A DNA stretch of 64,000 nucleotides from Casimicrobiaceae bacterium (GTDB lineage: Bacteria > Pseudomonadota > Gammaproteobacteria > Burkholderiales > Casimicrobiaceae), in assembly GCA_026646885.1 (NCBI GenBank), contig JAPKHK010000003.1, forward strand, positions 124,001-188,000, read 5' to 3'. A program made the position numbers and the translations under genes. Below the pieces are notes generated by a model, which saw only the letters and a program-made list of their open reading frames with translations, made no database searches and was not told the DNA's origin. Numbering within the stretch: position 1 is the stretch's first letter; every line of letters starts with the position of its first letter. Of the stretch, positions 41,460-51,000 are shown in pieces.

Positions 41460-43208
41460 ATGCCACAGCCCTCCAACCCCTCCGAGATCGCCCGCGAGAC
41501 CCTCAAGGTACTGGCGACGCGCCGCTTGGCGCCGACGCCAGAGAATTACCACAAGATCTACGGGGAAATCTCGGGCACCGCCGGGCCCGCGGTGGTGAAT
41601 GCGGAGACGGTGCTGGCCAAGATCGCCGAGAGCTTTCCGCGCCACGGCGGAGAACAGTCGCGAGTGGCCGCACAGCTTGACCGCGCGGCTTCTGACCGCG
41701 ACTGGAAGCGCTTTCAAATCGTCCTGCAGAAGTTCTTGAGTGAAGAAGCGGCGGTACCACCCCCCTCGGCCTGGGGGACGGTGCTCAACGATCTGTTCAA
41801 GCAGTGGCTAGCACCCCATGCCAATCTCTCTCCCGACAAGAAACGCGAACAACTCGAGCGAGCACTGAGCAGCGATACCCCCGATGACACCTATCCCCGC
41901 TTGCAGGCGCTGGCCCGCGGTTGGGCCGACTTGCCACTGCGTAAGCCCGACGAAGCGGCCGCCGCCACTTCGCCGGTCAAGCCGCAGGCGTCGCCGCCCG
42001 ACCCTTCCCAGTTCGAGGCCATTCGCGATTTCATCGCCTTTACGTTGGAATCAGCGATCGCGGCCAACCATCTGACCGATGCGCAGATCGACCATGACGC
42101 CAAGGCGCTGGTGGAAAGCGTGCGCCGCGCAGAATCGGCTGAGGGCCTGGTCAAGCTCAAGAGCAACCTGCGCAATTTCTGGTTCAAGCTGGAAATCCGC
42201 CGTGGTGATGATGCCGAAGTCCAGGAAACACTGCGCCGCCTGCTGCATCTGCTGATCGAGAACATTGCCGAACTAGTGGGTGACGAACAGTGGCTCAAGG
42301 GCCAGATCACCCTCATCCGCCAGGTCATCGAATCGCCCCTCGACATGCGCGTACTCGAGGAGACGGAGAAGAAGCTCAAGGACATCATACTCAAGCAGGG
42401 TGTGTTGAAAAAGAGCCTCGCCGACGCCAAAGCCGCGCTCAAGACCATGCTGGCCACGTTCATCGATCGGCTGTCGGAGATGTCGGAAACCGCGGGGGGC
42501 TACCACGACAAGGTGGCGCAATGCGCCGAACGCATCGCCAAGGCCGACGATATGTCGCAGCTGGCCAGCGTGGTCAACGAAGTGATGTTTGCAACGCGCG
42601 ACGTGCAGGCCGCCATGTTGCGCTCGCGCGACGAACTGCAGGCCACGAAAAGACGCGTCGAGGAGACCGAACATAAGGTTGCCGAACTCGAAGCCGAGTT
42701 GCAGACACTCTCTAGCCGCATGCAGGAGGACGCGCTCACCGGGGCGCTCAACCGCCGCGGACTGGATGGCGCCTTCGAACGCGAGGCGGCGCGCGCGGAT
42801 CGCCGCCGCTCGGGAATGTGCGTGGCGTTACTCGACATCGACAACTTCAAGAAACTCAACGACACGCATGGCCATCAGGCCGGAGATGATGCGCTGGTGC
42901 ATCTGGCGCGGCTGGTGCAACACAACATCCGACCCAATGACGTGCTTGCGCGCTACGGGGGAGAGGAGTTCGTGATCCTGCTGCCCGATACGGCGCTCGA
43001 AGAGGCATCGCTGGTCCTGACGCGCCTGCAACGCGAGCTGACCAAGGAGTATTTCTTGCACGGCCAGGAAAAGCTGCTCATCACTTTCAGCGCCGGGGTC
43101 GCCGTGCGCCAGCCCGGTGAAAACCAGGCTCAGGTGATCGAGCGCGCCGACAAAGCGCTCTATTCGGCCAAGGCGGCGGGCAAGAACCGGGTAGTAATCG
43201 CCGACTGA
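41460..43208 (+). CDS. diguanylate cyclase (GGDEF) with helical N-terminal region
   Basis: 582 aa. The N-terminal ~100 residues (EIARETLKVLATRRLAPTPENYHKIYGEI) form a conserved lead found in a group of betaproteobacterial GGDEF proteins. A long helical, coiled-coil-rich middle (~190-415) has no recognisable sensor. The GGDEF domain (~420-580) has YGGEEF at the active site and R-P-N-D exactly five residues before GGEEF, the RxxD inhibitory site. It should make c-di-GMP with product inhibition. ATG 41460 gives the family N-terminus; the frame to 41313 is open but atypical. It converges with the kinase at 43218 at a 9-base gap. Confidence 0.9.
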   Translation: MPQPSNPSEIARETLKVLATRRLAPTPENYHKIYGEISGTAGPAVVNAETVLAKIAESFPRHGGEQSRVAAQLDRAASDRDWKRFQIVLQKFLSEEAAVPPPSAWGTVLNDLFKQWLAPHANLSPDKKREQLERALSSDTPDDTYPRLQALARGWADLPLRKPDEAAAATSPVKPQASPPDPSQFEAIRDFIAFTLESAIAANHLTDAQIDHDAKALVESVRRAESAEGLVKLKSNLRNFWFKLEIRRGDDAEVQETLRRLLHLLIENIAELVGDEQWLKGQITLIRQVIESPLDMRVLEETEKKLKDIILKQGVLKKSLADAKAALKTMLATFIDRLSEMSETAGGYHDKVAQCAERIAKADDMSQLASVVNEVMFATRDVQAAMLRSRDELQATKRRVEETEHKVAELEAELQTLSSRMQEDALTGALNRRGLDGAFEREAARADRRRSGMCVALLDIDNFKKLNDTHGHQAGDDALVHLARLVQHNIRPNDVLARYGGEEFVILLPDTALEEASLVLTRLQRELTKEYFLHGQEKLLITFSAGVAVRQPGENQAQVIERADKALYSAKAAGKNRVVIAD

Positions 43209-43217
43209 GCGCGTCGA

Positions 43218-44768
43218 TCAGGAGGCATGCCCGGCGCCTCCCACGGTGAAATAGAAGCACGCCCCTTCTCCGAGTATTGCTTCCGCCCAGACCCTCCCGC
43301 CGTGGCGGTGAATGACCCGAGACACGGTCGCCAACCCGATGCCGGTGCCTGGAAACTCCGCGGGCGTATGCAACCTCTGGAAGGCGATGAAAAGCCTCTC
43401 GGCGTATTTCATGTCAAAGCCGACGCCATCATCGCGCACAAAGAAAACCTGCTCGGAATTCACCTCGCAGCGCCCGAAAACAATGCATGCGTGCTCACTC
43501 TTACCTGTGTATTTCCAAGCGTTGCCCAGAAGGTTCTCCAACACCACGCGCAGCAGGCCGGCGTCCCCAGTGGCAACAAGCCCGGGTTCGATAGACCATG
43601 CGACGCTGCGCCCGGAATCTCCCGCCTGCAACTCCCGCGCCACACTTGCGGCGATCTCGCTGAGATCCACCCGCTCCGGCTTCATTGCCCTCTGGCCCAC
43701 TTGCGACAAACGCAACAAGTCGTCGATCAGCGATTCCATGCGCTCCACCGCCGCCTGCACCCGGGCCAGGTAGTGGCGTGCCTGCTCGCTGATCTGATCG
43801 GTGCATTCCATGGTGACGAGATGCGAGAAACCGTGGATCGCGCGCAAGGGCGCGCGCAGGTCGTGCGAAACTGAATAGGTGAAGGCGGCCAACTCCCGGT
43901 TTGCCGACTCCAGCTCTTCGGTGCGTTGACGCACACGCTCCTCCAAGCTGCGGTTGAGCTGGGCGATTTGTTCTTCGCTGCGGCGCCGGGCGATGAGGTC
44001 ATCCTGGAGTTCCCGGTTGGCTACCCGCAAATCGGCATAGACATCGGATAGGCGCGATTGCAGTGCGGCAAACGATCCCCGCAATTGCTCCAACTCGTCC
44101 GGCACCTCCCCTTCCTTTGGAACCATCGCTGGCGGAGCCGGAGCCCCGATGTCCCAGGCGGCGATTTGCCCTGCCAGCGCCCCCAAGCGCATCGTCACCA
44201 CGCGATGGACGATGAACAGAATGAACAAAGAAATCAGGAAGGTCTTGACGCCTTGGCTGAGCACAATGATCAACGCACGTTCGGCGATCCGACGATAGAC
44301 GCCTTCCAGCGTCGCCGTGACTTGGAGCGAGCCGAGCGTGCGCGTCTCGCCACGATCATGGTAGACGATCGGTACGGTGCGGTGAAACGGCGCATCGGCG
44401 TCGACCGTGCCACTGCGCACGCGCAGCATGCCGTGCAGCTCCTCGACGCCCGCGCCCAGCACATCCGGCAAGCGGGCAATACCGTCGACCTGAAGCTGCA
44501 ACTGCTCGCGATCGAGCTTCCACAGACTGCCCGCCAACGATGAGAGGTAGCCACGTTCGATTTCCGCCAGGCGCGCCTCTATGCCATCGACGTCGCGGCG
44601 ATAATCGAGATACAGCTGCACCGAGGTGAGCACGAGCGTGGTGAGAGAGCTCGCTGCGAGAATGAGAATCAGCAAGCGCCTGCCGATTTGCCCTTTCCAG
44701 AACCAGACCCACGATGCCGGGGCGATGTCGTGGCGGCGTGGCTCGCTAGGGGCGGCAGTTTCACTCAT
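43218..44768 (-). CDS. membrane sensor histidine kinase
   Basis: 516 aa. TM helix (~30-52), periplasmic region of ~110 residues, second TM (~170-190), a linker with coiled coil (~230-290), HisKA and HATPase. H302 lies in FTYSVSHDLRAPLRAIHGF, and NLLGNAWKY, DDGVGFDM and GTGIGLATV are intact. ATG 44768 (MSETAAPSEP) was chosen over 44870, which would add a Cys/Arg-rich segment. It is the third kinase here with the phytochrome-like H-box and has no adjacent regulator on its strand. It is divergent from the solute-binding protein gene, a possible ligand carrier. Confidence 0.88.
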   Translation of the reverse strand: MSETAAPSEPRRHDIAPASWVWFWKGQIGRRLLILILAASSLTTLVLTSVQLYLDYRRDVDGIEARLAEIERGYLSSLAGSLWKLDREQLQLQVDGIARLPDVLGAGVEELHGMLRVRSGTVDADAPFHRTVPIVYHDRGETRTLGSLQVTATLEGVYRRIAERALIIVLSQGVKTFLISLFILFIVHRVVTMRLGALAGQIAAWDIGAPAPPAMVPKEGEVPDELEQLRGSFAALQSRLSDVYADLRVANRELQDDLIARRRSEEQIAQLNRSLEERVRQRTEELESANRELAAFTYSVSHDLRAPLRAIHGFSHLVTMECTDQISEQARHYLARVQAAVERMESLIDDLLRLSQVGQRAMKPERVDLSEIAASVARELQAGDSGRSVAWSIEPGLVATGDAGLLRVVLENLLGNAWKYTGKSEHACIVFGRCEVNSEQVFFVRDDGVGFDMKYAERLFIAFQRLHTPAEFPGTGIGLATVSRVIHRHGGRVWAEAILGEGACFYFTVGGAGHAS

Positions 44769-45277
44769 CGGGCGTCGTTCCCCGAACGCTTGCCCGGGGC
44801 GCGGGGCTGCGCACCGAAGCTCGGCCAGTACTGAAGGCTGCAGCCAGCACCTCGGTTCCTCCCGTTTCAAAGCGATCTCGGCACGGCCCGCCTTGTCGGC
44901 CTGTACGCGGCCTTGAACCGCAACGGGAGACTAGACAATCGTCCGCCCACCGTCAAGCCGCCCTGATCACTTTGGAAGTGAAACGCACCATTCGGCCACC
45001 ACGACTTCCAGTCACGCCCGAGGCGGCTCGGCGCCGCCCGGTCCGGCAAAGCCTCGCCCAGTCGGGGGGTTTCCCGGCCGGACGTAGGATACTCCCCCCG
45101 GCCAAGAATGCCGAGCCGTCGCCGCGTTGCGCCCTCAGACGCGCGCACCCCGGCGCTGCCTGCGCCGCCGCGATTGACAAGAGCGGCCTGGCGGCGCTTA
45201 AAATGCGACTCCGCCGAGCTGCGTTGCGTCAATTCCCCTGCGCTGGCGCCTCGGCCGCCTGCGCGAGAAGGACGATC
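44769..45277. other. divergent intergenic region, no gene recognised
   Basis: About 510 bases between a kinase gene and a binding-protein gene. Open frames here run into both genes but encode Arg/Pro/Ala-rich sequence with no domain features. No sigma28-like pair or strong hairpin was found. AGAAGGA at its right end is the ribosome site for the GTG at 45278. Confidence 0.4.
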
Positions 45278-46096
45278 GTGACTGCCACCAGAGCATGGAT
45301 GTTCCTCAGCCGGTTCCTTCGCATCCCTTGCCTTCTGGCGGCGCTCGCCGTTTCCGCGCAAGCCGCGGCATCGCCCCCCTGCCCTGGGCTCGTAGCTTCG
45401 GGCAATCCGGAGTATCCCCCATACCTCTGGCGCGACGCCACCGATGAGAAACGCCTGATCGGCGCGGTCGAGGAATTGATGCAGCGTCTCGCCCAGGAAA
45501 TTGGTGTGCCCATCACTGTGCGCTACGCCGGGCCCTGGGGGCGCGTACAGGAGGAAGTGCGCAAGGGTAACGTCGATCTGATCGCCGGGGCTTTCTTCAC
45601 GCTGCCGCGCCTCGAGTACATGGATTACTTCCGGCCGCCCATCCACAACACTCGCACGGTCATTTGGACACAGGCCACCCGTCCCTTTGATTATCGCAAG
45701 TGGAGCGATCTCCAAGGCAAGATTGGCGTGACCGTCATCAACAACAGTTTTGGCGAGGCATTCGACCGCTACGCTGAAAAGCACTTGCGCATCGAGAAGG
45801 TCGCTGCGCTGGAAAGCGCACTGCGCATGCTCTCCCTGGGGCGGGCCGATTACCTCATTTATGAAGAGGGTCCCGGCGAGGCCTTCGCCGCGAAGCTGGG
45901 CATACGCGGACTAAAAGCCGCCAAGATCCCAGTCAGTACCGAAGACCTCTACCTCACGCTTTCGCACCAATCCAAGTGCAACACCGGGGCGCTGCGGGGC
46001 CGCATCGCTCAGGCCATGCACAAGCTCGACCAGGACCGCGTGATCGACGCCCTGCTCGAAAAAGCCATACGCGACTGGGCGGCCACCGGCAAGTGA
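45278..46096 (+). CDS. periplasmic solute-binding protein, family 3
   Basis: 272 aa from a GTG with AAGGA upstream. A signal peptide is clear (FLRIPCLLAALAVSAQAAA). The mature part has the two-lobed family 3 amino-acid-type fold: GNPEYPPYLW, VEELMQRLAQEIGVPITV, GNVDLIAGAFFTLPRLEYMDYF, DLQGKIGVTVINNSFGEAFDRY and a C-terminal lobe ending ALLEKAIRDWAA. No permease or ATPase genes are near, so it may work with transporters elsewhere or present ligand to the adjacent kinase or to chemoreceptors. The latter is inference from position only. Confidence 0.87.
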   Translation: MTATRAWMFLSRFLRIPCLLAALAVSAQAAASPPCPGLVASGNPEYPPYLWRDATDEKRLIGAVEELMQRLAQEIGVPITVRYAGPWGRVQEEVRKGNVDLIAGAFFTLPRLEYMDYFRPPIHNTRTVIWTQATRPFDYRKWSDLQGKIGVTVINNSFGEAFDRYAEKHLRIEKVAALESALRMLSLGRADYLIYEEGPGEAFAAKLGIRGLKAAKIPVSTEDLYLTLSHQSKCNTGALRGRIAQAMHKLDQDRVIDALLEKAIRDWAATGK

Positions 46097-46238
46097 CGTA
46101 ACGGCGTTCCGCACGGGCGCTCCTGCCTGCCGGCCGGGTGTTTTTCCCCAATTCGCGACCGCCGGCGCCTCCTTCCCCTGCAAGCGCATGCTTCGCCCCC
46201 GTCCTGCAGTACCGAAGGTGCCGCTGCCTTCGCGACAC

Positions 46239-46265
46239 TCAAGTCCGTTGCGCGACGGCCGTAAA
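46239..46265 (+). promoter_or_regulatory. sigma28 (FliA) promoter of cheR-cheD-cheB
   Basis: TCAAGTCC at 46239-46246, 11 bases, GCCGTAAA at 46258-46265, 131 bases before the cheR ATG. Seven of eight bases in each element match the chemoreceptor promoter at 33871-33897. The surrounding 300-base gap after the binding-protein gene holds nothing else recognisable. Confidence 0.55.
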
Positions 46266-46396
46266 GGAATGAGTGAACGCCTCACGATAACAACTGCTTG
46301 CGCATGGCCAGGAACCATTTGCATCGCGTCCCCGCGGGCGCCCAGCGCGCACCGCAGCTCGCTTCGTTCGTCGCTGGGCCACGTTGAGCGCTGCTC

Positions 46397-47290
46397 ATGC
46401 CGCTTGCACCTCCCAAAGTCTTCGCGCCACCGGCGCTTGCTCGCTCGGAACCCAGGGAGTTCACGTTCCTGGCCCGCGACTTCGAGCGTATCAAGGCGCT
46501 GATCCACCGCTACGCCGGCATTTCCCTTACCGAGGCCAAGCAGGAGATGGTCTATAGCCGTCTCGCGCGCAGGTTGCGCAGTCTCGGTCACACAGCCTTC
46601 GAACCCTATCTCGATCAGCTCGAAAACCGCCCGAACTCTCCCGAATGGCAGGCATTCGTCAACGCGCTCACGACTAACCTGACCGCCTTCTTCCGCGAGG
46701 CACACCATTTTCCGCTTCTCGCCCAGCACTTCGCGCGGTCCGGACGCGCTCCGGCCGTGGTGTGGTCCGCTGCTTGCTCGACGGGAGAGGAGCCGTACAG
46801 CATCGCCATGACGCTGGTGGAGGAGTACGGCGGCTTCGACGCGCCGATCAAGGTTCTGGCTACCGATATCGACACCAACGTGCTGGGTACCGCACGCGAG
46901 GGACTGTACCGGGATGAAGCGCTCGCCGCGCTCTCCGCCGAACGACAGCGACGTTTCTTCACCAAGGCACCGCCTACGCCAGCGGGATTTGCGCGTGTGC
47001 GCGACGAGCTGCGCGCGCTGGTGGACTTTCGGCCGCTCAATCTGCTGGCGTCCAATTGGCCCCTGCGCGCACCCTTGGACGCGATTTTTTGCCGCAACGT
47101 CCTAATCTACTTCGACAAGCAAACGCAATATCGCGTCCTGCAGCGTTTTGCACCGCTGCTCAGGAGCGGAGGGTTGCTCTTCATCGGGCATTCGGAGAGT
47201 CTTTTTCACGCCAACGACCTCTTTCAGCTGCGCGGCAAGACCGTCTATGAGCTTGCCCCGGACATGGCCGGTGGGCTGGGCAGAACATAG
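46397..47290 (+). CDS. cheR: chemoreceptor methyltransferase CheR
   Basis: 297 aa. The N-terminal helical domain (FTFLARDFERIKALIHRYAGISL, RRLRSLGHTAFEPYLDQL) and the SAM-binding domain with VVWSAACSTGEEPYSIAMTL, ATDIDTNVLGTAREGLY and IFCRNVLIYFDKQTQ are complete. It methylates glutamates of chemoreceptors for adaptation. It heads cheR-cheD-cheB, which is separated from the cheVVYZA unit by more than 20 kb but is linked to it by a shared sigma28-type promoter. No C-terminal receptor-tethering pentapeptide was seen on the receptor in this window. Confidence 0.95.
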   Translation: MPLAPPKVFAPPALARSEPREFTFLARDFERIKALIHRYAGISLTEAKQEMVYSRLARRLRSLGHTAFEPYLDQLENRPNSPEWQAFVNALTTNLTAFFREAHHFPLLAQHFARSGRAPAVVWSAACSTGEEPYSIAMTLVEEYGGFDAPIKVLATDIDTNVLGTAREGLYRDEALAALSAERQRRFFTKAPPTPAGFARVRDELRALVDFRPLNLLASNWPLRAPLDAIFCRNVLIYFDKQTQYRVLQRFAPLLRSGGLLFIGHSESLFHANDLFQLRGKTVYELAPDMAGGLGRT

Positions 47291-47301
47291 CGGACAAAGA
47301 C

Positions 47302-47955
47302 ATGAAACAAGCGCTCGCAAACGGCCGCTATTTCGAGCAGAGCTTTGGCCTGCCCGCGGTCAAGGTCCTGCCCGGAGAATATTGCGTGAGCACCCGGCCC
47401 ACGGTGCTGGTCACCGTGGTCGGCACCTGTTTGGCGCTGTGCTTGCGCGATACGGTCAAGGGCATCGGCGGATTGAGCCACTTCACGCTGCCCGAGGGCA
47501 GCGACGACGACGGCGATCCGCTCCTTGGCGTCTCGCGCCACGGCGGTTCGGCCATCGAGCTGCTGATCGCGCACCTCGTCGAGCTCGGTGCCCGGCGGGA
47601 ACGCCTGCACGCAGCCCTATTCGGCGGCGCGCAATTGCTCGAAGAGGTTGGCGCACAGACTATCGGCGAACGCACCGCGCAATTCACTCTGGCCTATCTC
47701 GCGCGGCTGGGCATCCCCATCGATCGGCAGGACTTGTTCGAAACCTACCCGCGCAAGATCTACTTTTTCCCCTCTTCCGGCAAAGTGCTGGTGCGCAAGT
47801 TGCGCACCGCCCAAAGCGGCAGCCTTGCTCAACGCGAATTGCGTCATCGGCGCCACTTGGCGCGTGGCGGTTCCGGGACTGTGCCAGCGTCCGGCGACGC
47901 CGCGGTTGCGCCTCCGGCTAGTCTCGCGCAAATCGGCACGCAGAATAGAACATGA
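47302..47955 (+). CDS. cheD: chemoreceptor glutamine deamidase CheD
   Basis: 217 aa. The catalytic cysteine lies in [12 protein letters not shown] and the histidine in [13 protein letters not shown], the order found in all CheD proteins. Further family segments are [27 protein letters not shown] and [18 protein letters not shown] polar C-terminal tail of ~40 residues is extra. CheD deamidates specific receptor glutamines, preparing methylation sites. It starts 11 bases after cheR and overlaps cheB by 4 bases. Confidence 0.94.
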   Translation: MKQALANGRYFEQSFGLPAVKVLPGEYCVSTRPTVLVTVVGTCLALCLRDTVKGIGGLSHFTLPEGSDDDGDPLLGVSRHGGSAIELLIAHLVELGARRERLHAALFGGAQLLEEVGAQTIGERTAQFTLAYLARLGIPIDRQDLFETYPRKIYFFPSSGKVLVRKLRTAQSGSLAQRELRHRRHLARGGSGTVPASGDAAVAPPASLAQIGTQNRT

Positions 47956-49034
47956 GTATTCGCGTGCTCGTCGTCGATGATTCGGCGCTGATTCGCAATG
48001 TGCTCGGCGAGATCATCAAGGGTGCCGGCGACTTGCAGGTCGTGGGCACGGCCAGCGGCGCCAGCGCGGCGCGCGAATTGACTCGCAGCCTCCGGCCCGA
48101 CGTGATCACACTGGACGTGGAAATGCCAGGGATGAGCGGCCTGGACTTTCTGGAACAACTCATGGCCACGCAGCCCACTCCCGTGGTCATGGTCTCCGCC
48201 TTCACGGAGCGCGGCTCGGAAATTACGCTGCGCGCCTTGGAACTGGGCGCGGTGGATTTCGTTGCCAAACCGAAGGGTGGCACAATCCAGGGACTACGCG
48301 ATTACGCCGAAGTGCTGCGCGACAAGCTGCGCGCCGCGGCCCAGGCTCGCGTCGGCTTGCGTCACCAAGCGCCAGCCGCAGCGCCTCGCGCCGCTCCGCT
48401 CCCAGGCGCCGCGATCGCGCCGTTGCTCAGCACGACCTATCGCGCCATCGTGGTCGGAGCCTCCACCGGGGGCACCGAAGCGGTACGGGCGTTCCTCTCG
48501 CAGTTGCCGGCTGGTTTGCCACCCATCCTGATCACCCAACATATGCCCGAGACTTTCACCAAGGCCTTTGCGGCCCGGCTCGATGCGGCAAGCCAATTGA
48601 CAGTGACCGAGGCGAGCCACGGCGAACCGGCTCTGGCAGGGCACGCCTATATCGCGCCGGGGCATTCCCATCTGCTCTTGGTCAGAGATGCCGCGAGCTA
48701 TCGGCTGGCCTTGTCCAGCGCGCCCCCGGTCAACCGTCACCGACCCTCGGTGGATGTGCTTTTCACTTCCGCCGCCGAAGCGGCGGGCGCCCACGCCATC
48801 GGCGTCATCCTCACCGGCATGGGCAGAGACGGCGCGGCCGGGATGTTGGCAATGCGCCAGGCCGGTGCCTACAACTTTGCCCAGGACGAGGCGACCTCGG
48901 TCGTTTTTGGCATGCCTCGCGAAGCGGCAGCCTGCGGCGCGGTGCACGAAGTTGTCCCCATGCCGGACATGGCCAACAAGGTGCTGGCGCGGCTGGCCGG
49001 CGGTCGCTCCACACGACGCGCCAGCGCGGCTTGA
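47952..49034 (+). CDS. cheB: chemotaxis methylesterase CheB
   Basis: 360 aa. Receiver (~1-125; [44 protein letters not shown]), a short linker, and the methylesterase domain with the catalytic triad in [10 protein letters not shown] (Ser), [10 protein letters not shown] (His) and [10 protein letters not shown] (Asp). It removes receptor methyl groups when phosphorylated by CheA. The ATG overlaps the cheD stop (ATGA). It is followed by a 380-base gap carrying two predicted fliC promoters. Confidence 0.96.
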   Translation: MSIRVLVVDDSALIRNVLGEIIKGAGDLQVVGTASGASAARELTRSLRPDVITLDVEMPGMSGLDFLEQLMATQPTPVVMVSAFTERGSEITLRALELGAVDFVAKPKGGTIQGLRDYAEVLRDKLRAAAQARVGLRHQAPAAAPRAAPLPGAAIAPLLSTTYRAIVVGASTGGTEAVRAFLSQLPAGLPPILITQHMPETFTKAFAARLDAASQLTVTEASHGEPALAGHAYIAPGHSHLLLVRDAASYRLALSSAPPVNRHRPSVDVLFTSAAEAAGAHAIGVILTGMGRDGAAGMLAMRQAGAYNFAQDEATSVVFGMPREAAACGAVHEVVPMPDMANKVLARLAGGRSTRRASAA

Positions 49035-49111
49035 GCGACGAAGCGCTAGCCTCACCCAGCCCCCCCCCGACGAATCTGGGCGAAACGCGGCACCTCTCGG
49101 GATTCGCCGGT

Positions 49112-49138
49112 TCAAGAAATCGCCGCCGCCGCCGATAA
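49112..49138 (+). promoter_or_regulatory. distal sigma28 promoter candidate of fliC
   Basis: TCAAGAAA at 49112-49119, 11 bases, GCCGATAA at 49131-49138 (exact -10), 276 bases before fliC. The -35 keeps only TCAAG. It lies beyond a run of nine C (49060-49068) after cheB. Confidence 0.4.
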
Positions 49139-49301
49139 CATTCAGGCAAGCAGCGAACAAACACAAAGCCCAGAGCCCAGAGCCCACGGTGGCTTGCCCA
49201 GTTTCGCTTTCCTTCCCGCGCTCGAACACCCATCCAGAATAGCGGCCGATTTCCCCGCCTATTCTCTCTTGACATCTCCGCCGACCGTTCGTCGCCTCCC
49301 C

Positions 49302-49328
49302 TAAAGTTTCCAAAGCGGGTTCCGTAAT
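49302..49328 (+). promoter_or_regulatory. proximal sigma28 (FliA) promoter of fliC
   Basis: TAAAGTTT at 49302-49309 (exact consensus -35), 11 bases, TCCGTAAT at 49321-49328, 86 bases before the fliC ATG. The -10 shares CCGTAAT with the motA promoter. Flagellin genes are the classic FliA target. Confidence 0.7.
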
Positions 49329-49414
49329 CTGGGTCATGGCAGTGCACGCCACCGAACGGTGAAGGTCCGGAGGCACAGCAGCCTGGTTGATCGTGCAATT
49401 ACTAGGAGATAGAC

Positions 49415-50917
49415 ATGCCTCAAGTCATCAACACCAATATTTCTTCGCTGAATGCTCAGCGCAACCTCAACATGTCGCAGACTTCGCTGGCAACGGCGTT
49501 GCAGCGCCTGTCCTCTGGCCTCAGGATCAACAGCGCCAAGGATGATGCCGCCGGTATGGCGATCAGCGAGCGCATGGGCGCGCAAATTCGCGGTCTCAAT
49601 CAAGCCGCCCGCAACGCCAATGACGGCGTCTCTCTTGCGCAAACCGCGGAAGGTGCGTTGGCGGAAAGCAGCAATGCCCTGCAACGCATTCGCGAACTGG
49701 CTCTGCAATCGGCTAACGCGACCAATTCGGCCTCGGACCGCGCCGCTTTGCAATCGGAAGTGAACCAGCTGAAACAGGAAATCGACCGCATCGCGAGCAC
49801 CACCGAGTTCAACGGCTTGAAGTTGCTCAACGGCTCTTTCAGCGCCCAGTCCTTCCAAGTCGGCGCCAACGCCAGCCAGACGATTTCGGTAACCGTCGCC
49901 GGCGCTTCCACCAGCCACTTGGCCAACAACTACGTCAATGCTGTTAATACCACCGTGGACCAAGGTAGCTCGTCCACGACCAACCCGGCCGCGGCTTTGC
50001 CCGCCGCCAACACCATCGCGGGGCAAACTTTGACCGTTTCGGGAACCCTGGGCAGCACGACGGTCAGCGTCACTGCGGGCGATTCGGCCTACACCATCGC
50101 CAACAGCGTCAATGCCAAAGAAGCCAACACCGGCGTAACGGCGCGAGCCTACAACAGCGCCACACTCTCGAGCCTGTCCGTCGCGGGAACGGTCACGGTC
50201 ACGCTGGGTAGTGGCGGCACCACCGCGACCATCTCCGCGGCCGTCACCACGACCGATCTGTCCGCCCTGGCCACGGAAATCAACAAGGTCAGCGGCACCA
50301 TCGGCATCAGCGCAACGGTCAGCGGCGGCACACTGACGCTGATCCAAGCGGACGGCAAGGATATCAATGTGGCGAACTTCACGCATTCGACCGGAGGTTC
50401 GACCATCGCCCTCAATGCGGTCAACGCTTCGGGCACGGCGGTTGATCCGGAAACCCTGACCGATGGCGCCGCTGACAGCGCCGTGGTCGCCGGATACGTA
50501 ACCTTCAACTCCAACAACTCGTTTGCGGTCAGCTCCAGTGTGGCCGCAGCGGCAGGCAGCATTCTCGACGTGGCGGCAAACGTTTCGGTAGGATCGGCAC
50601 AATCGCTGTTGAGCAGCGTGGACATCTCCTCGGTGGCCGGCGCCAATGCGGCAGTACAGATCATCGATTCGTCGATCAAGACTATCGCCAGCATCCGCGG
50701 CGACCTGGGTGCGGTGCAGAACCGCTTCGGCGCGGTGATCTCCAACCTGCAAGCGACCTCCGAGAACCTCTCGGCAGCCCGCAGCCGGATTCAGGATGCG
50801 GACTTCGCCGCGGAGACCGCGGCCCTGACCCGTTCGCAAATCCTGCAGCAGGCGGGTGTGGCGATGCTGGCACAGGCCAACGCCCTGCCGCAGGGGGTAC
50901 TGACCCTGCTCCGGTAA
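49415..50917 (+). CDS. fliC: flagellin
   Basis: 500 aa filament subunit. The N-terminal D0/D1 region is highly conserved ([57 protein letters not shown]). The centre (~185-385) is Thr/Ser/Ala/Gly-rich variable surface sequence. The C-terminal D1/D0 region ends with [22 protein letters not shown] and [13 protein letters not shown]. An AGGAG ribosome site lies 6 bases before the ATG. It is monocistronic as judged by the terminator 27 bases after the stop. Exported by the FlhA/FlhB machine with FliS as chaperone. Confidence 0.97.
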   Translation: MPQVINTNISSLNAQRNLNMSQTSLATALQRLSSGLRINSAKDDAAGMAISERMGAQIRGLNQAARNANDGVSLAQTAEGALAESSNALQRIRELALQSANATNSASDRAALQSEVNQLKQEIDRIASTTEFNGLKLLNGSFSAQSFQVGANASQTISVTVAGASTSHLANNYVNAVNTTVDQGSSSTTNPAAALPAANTIAGQTLTVSGTLGSTTVSVTAGDSAYTIANSVNAKEANTGVTARAYNSATLSSLSVAGTVTVTLGSGGTTATISAAVTTTDLSALATEINKVSGTIGISATVSGGTLTLIQADGKDINVANFTHSTGGSTIALNAVNASGTAVDPETLTDGAADSAVVAGYVTFNSNNSFAVSSSVAAAAGSILDVAANVSVGSAQSLLSSVDISSVAGANAAVQIIDSSIKTIASIRGDLGAVQNRFGAVISNLQATSENLSAARSRIQDADFAAETAALTRSQILQQAGVAMLAQANALPQGVLTLLR

Positions 50918-50943
50918 TCGCGGCCATGGCAAAAAGCTGAACG

Positions 50944-50976
50944 GCGGGGGGTGTGCACAATGCACTCCCCGCTTTT
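50944..50976 (+). terminator. rho-independent terminator after fliC
   Basis: Imperfect GC-rich hairpin: GCGGGGGG and GTGC on the left (50944-50956) pair with GCAC and CCCCGC on the right (50962-50972), with a mismatch and a small bulge, followed by TTTT at 50973-50976. It separates fliC from flaG. Confidence 0.6.
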
Positions 50977-51000
50977 CGCCGCTAAATGGAGGGCGAAATC

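Noticed and set aside
46262-46290. TAAAG followed by CGATAA before cheR
   Set aside because: The spacing is two bases too long. The TCAAGTCC-N11-GCCGTAAA element immediately upstream fits far better.
49060-49068. Run of nine C after cheB
   Set aside because: Intergenic, not at a start codon and outside the predicted promoter elements; no reason to infer a switch.
49334-50965. 543-codon minus-strand frame opposite fliC
   Set aside because: Antisense shadow of flagellin; it is Arg/Gly-rich and repetitive only because fliC is.
50959-50985. GCCGCTAA resembling a sigma28 -10 before flaG
   Set aside because: It lies in the flank of the fliC terminator, has no -35, and would start transcription about 10 bases before the flaG ATG.
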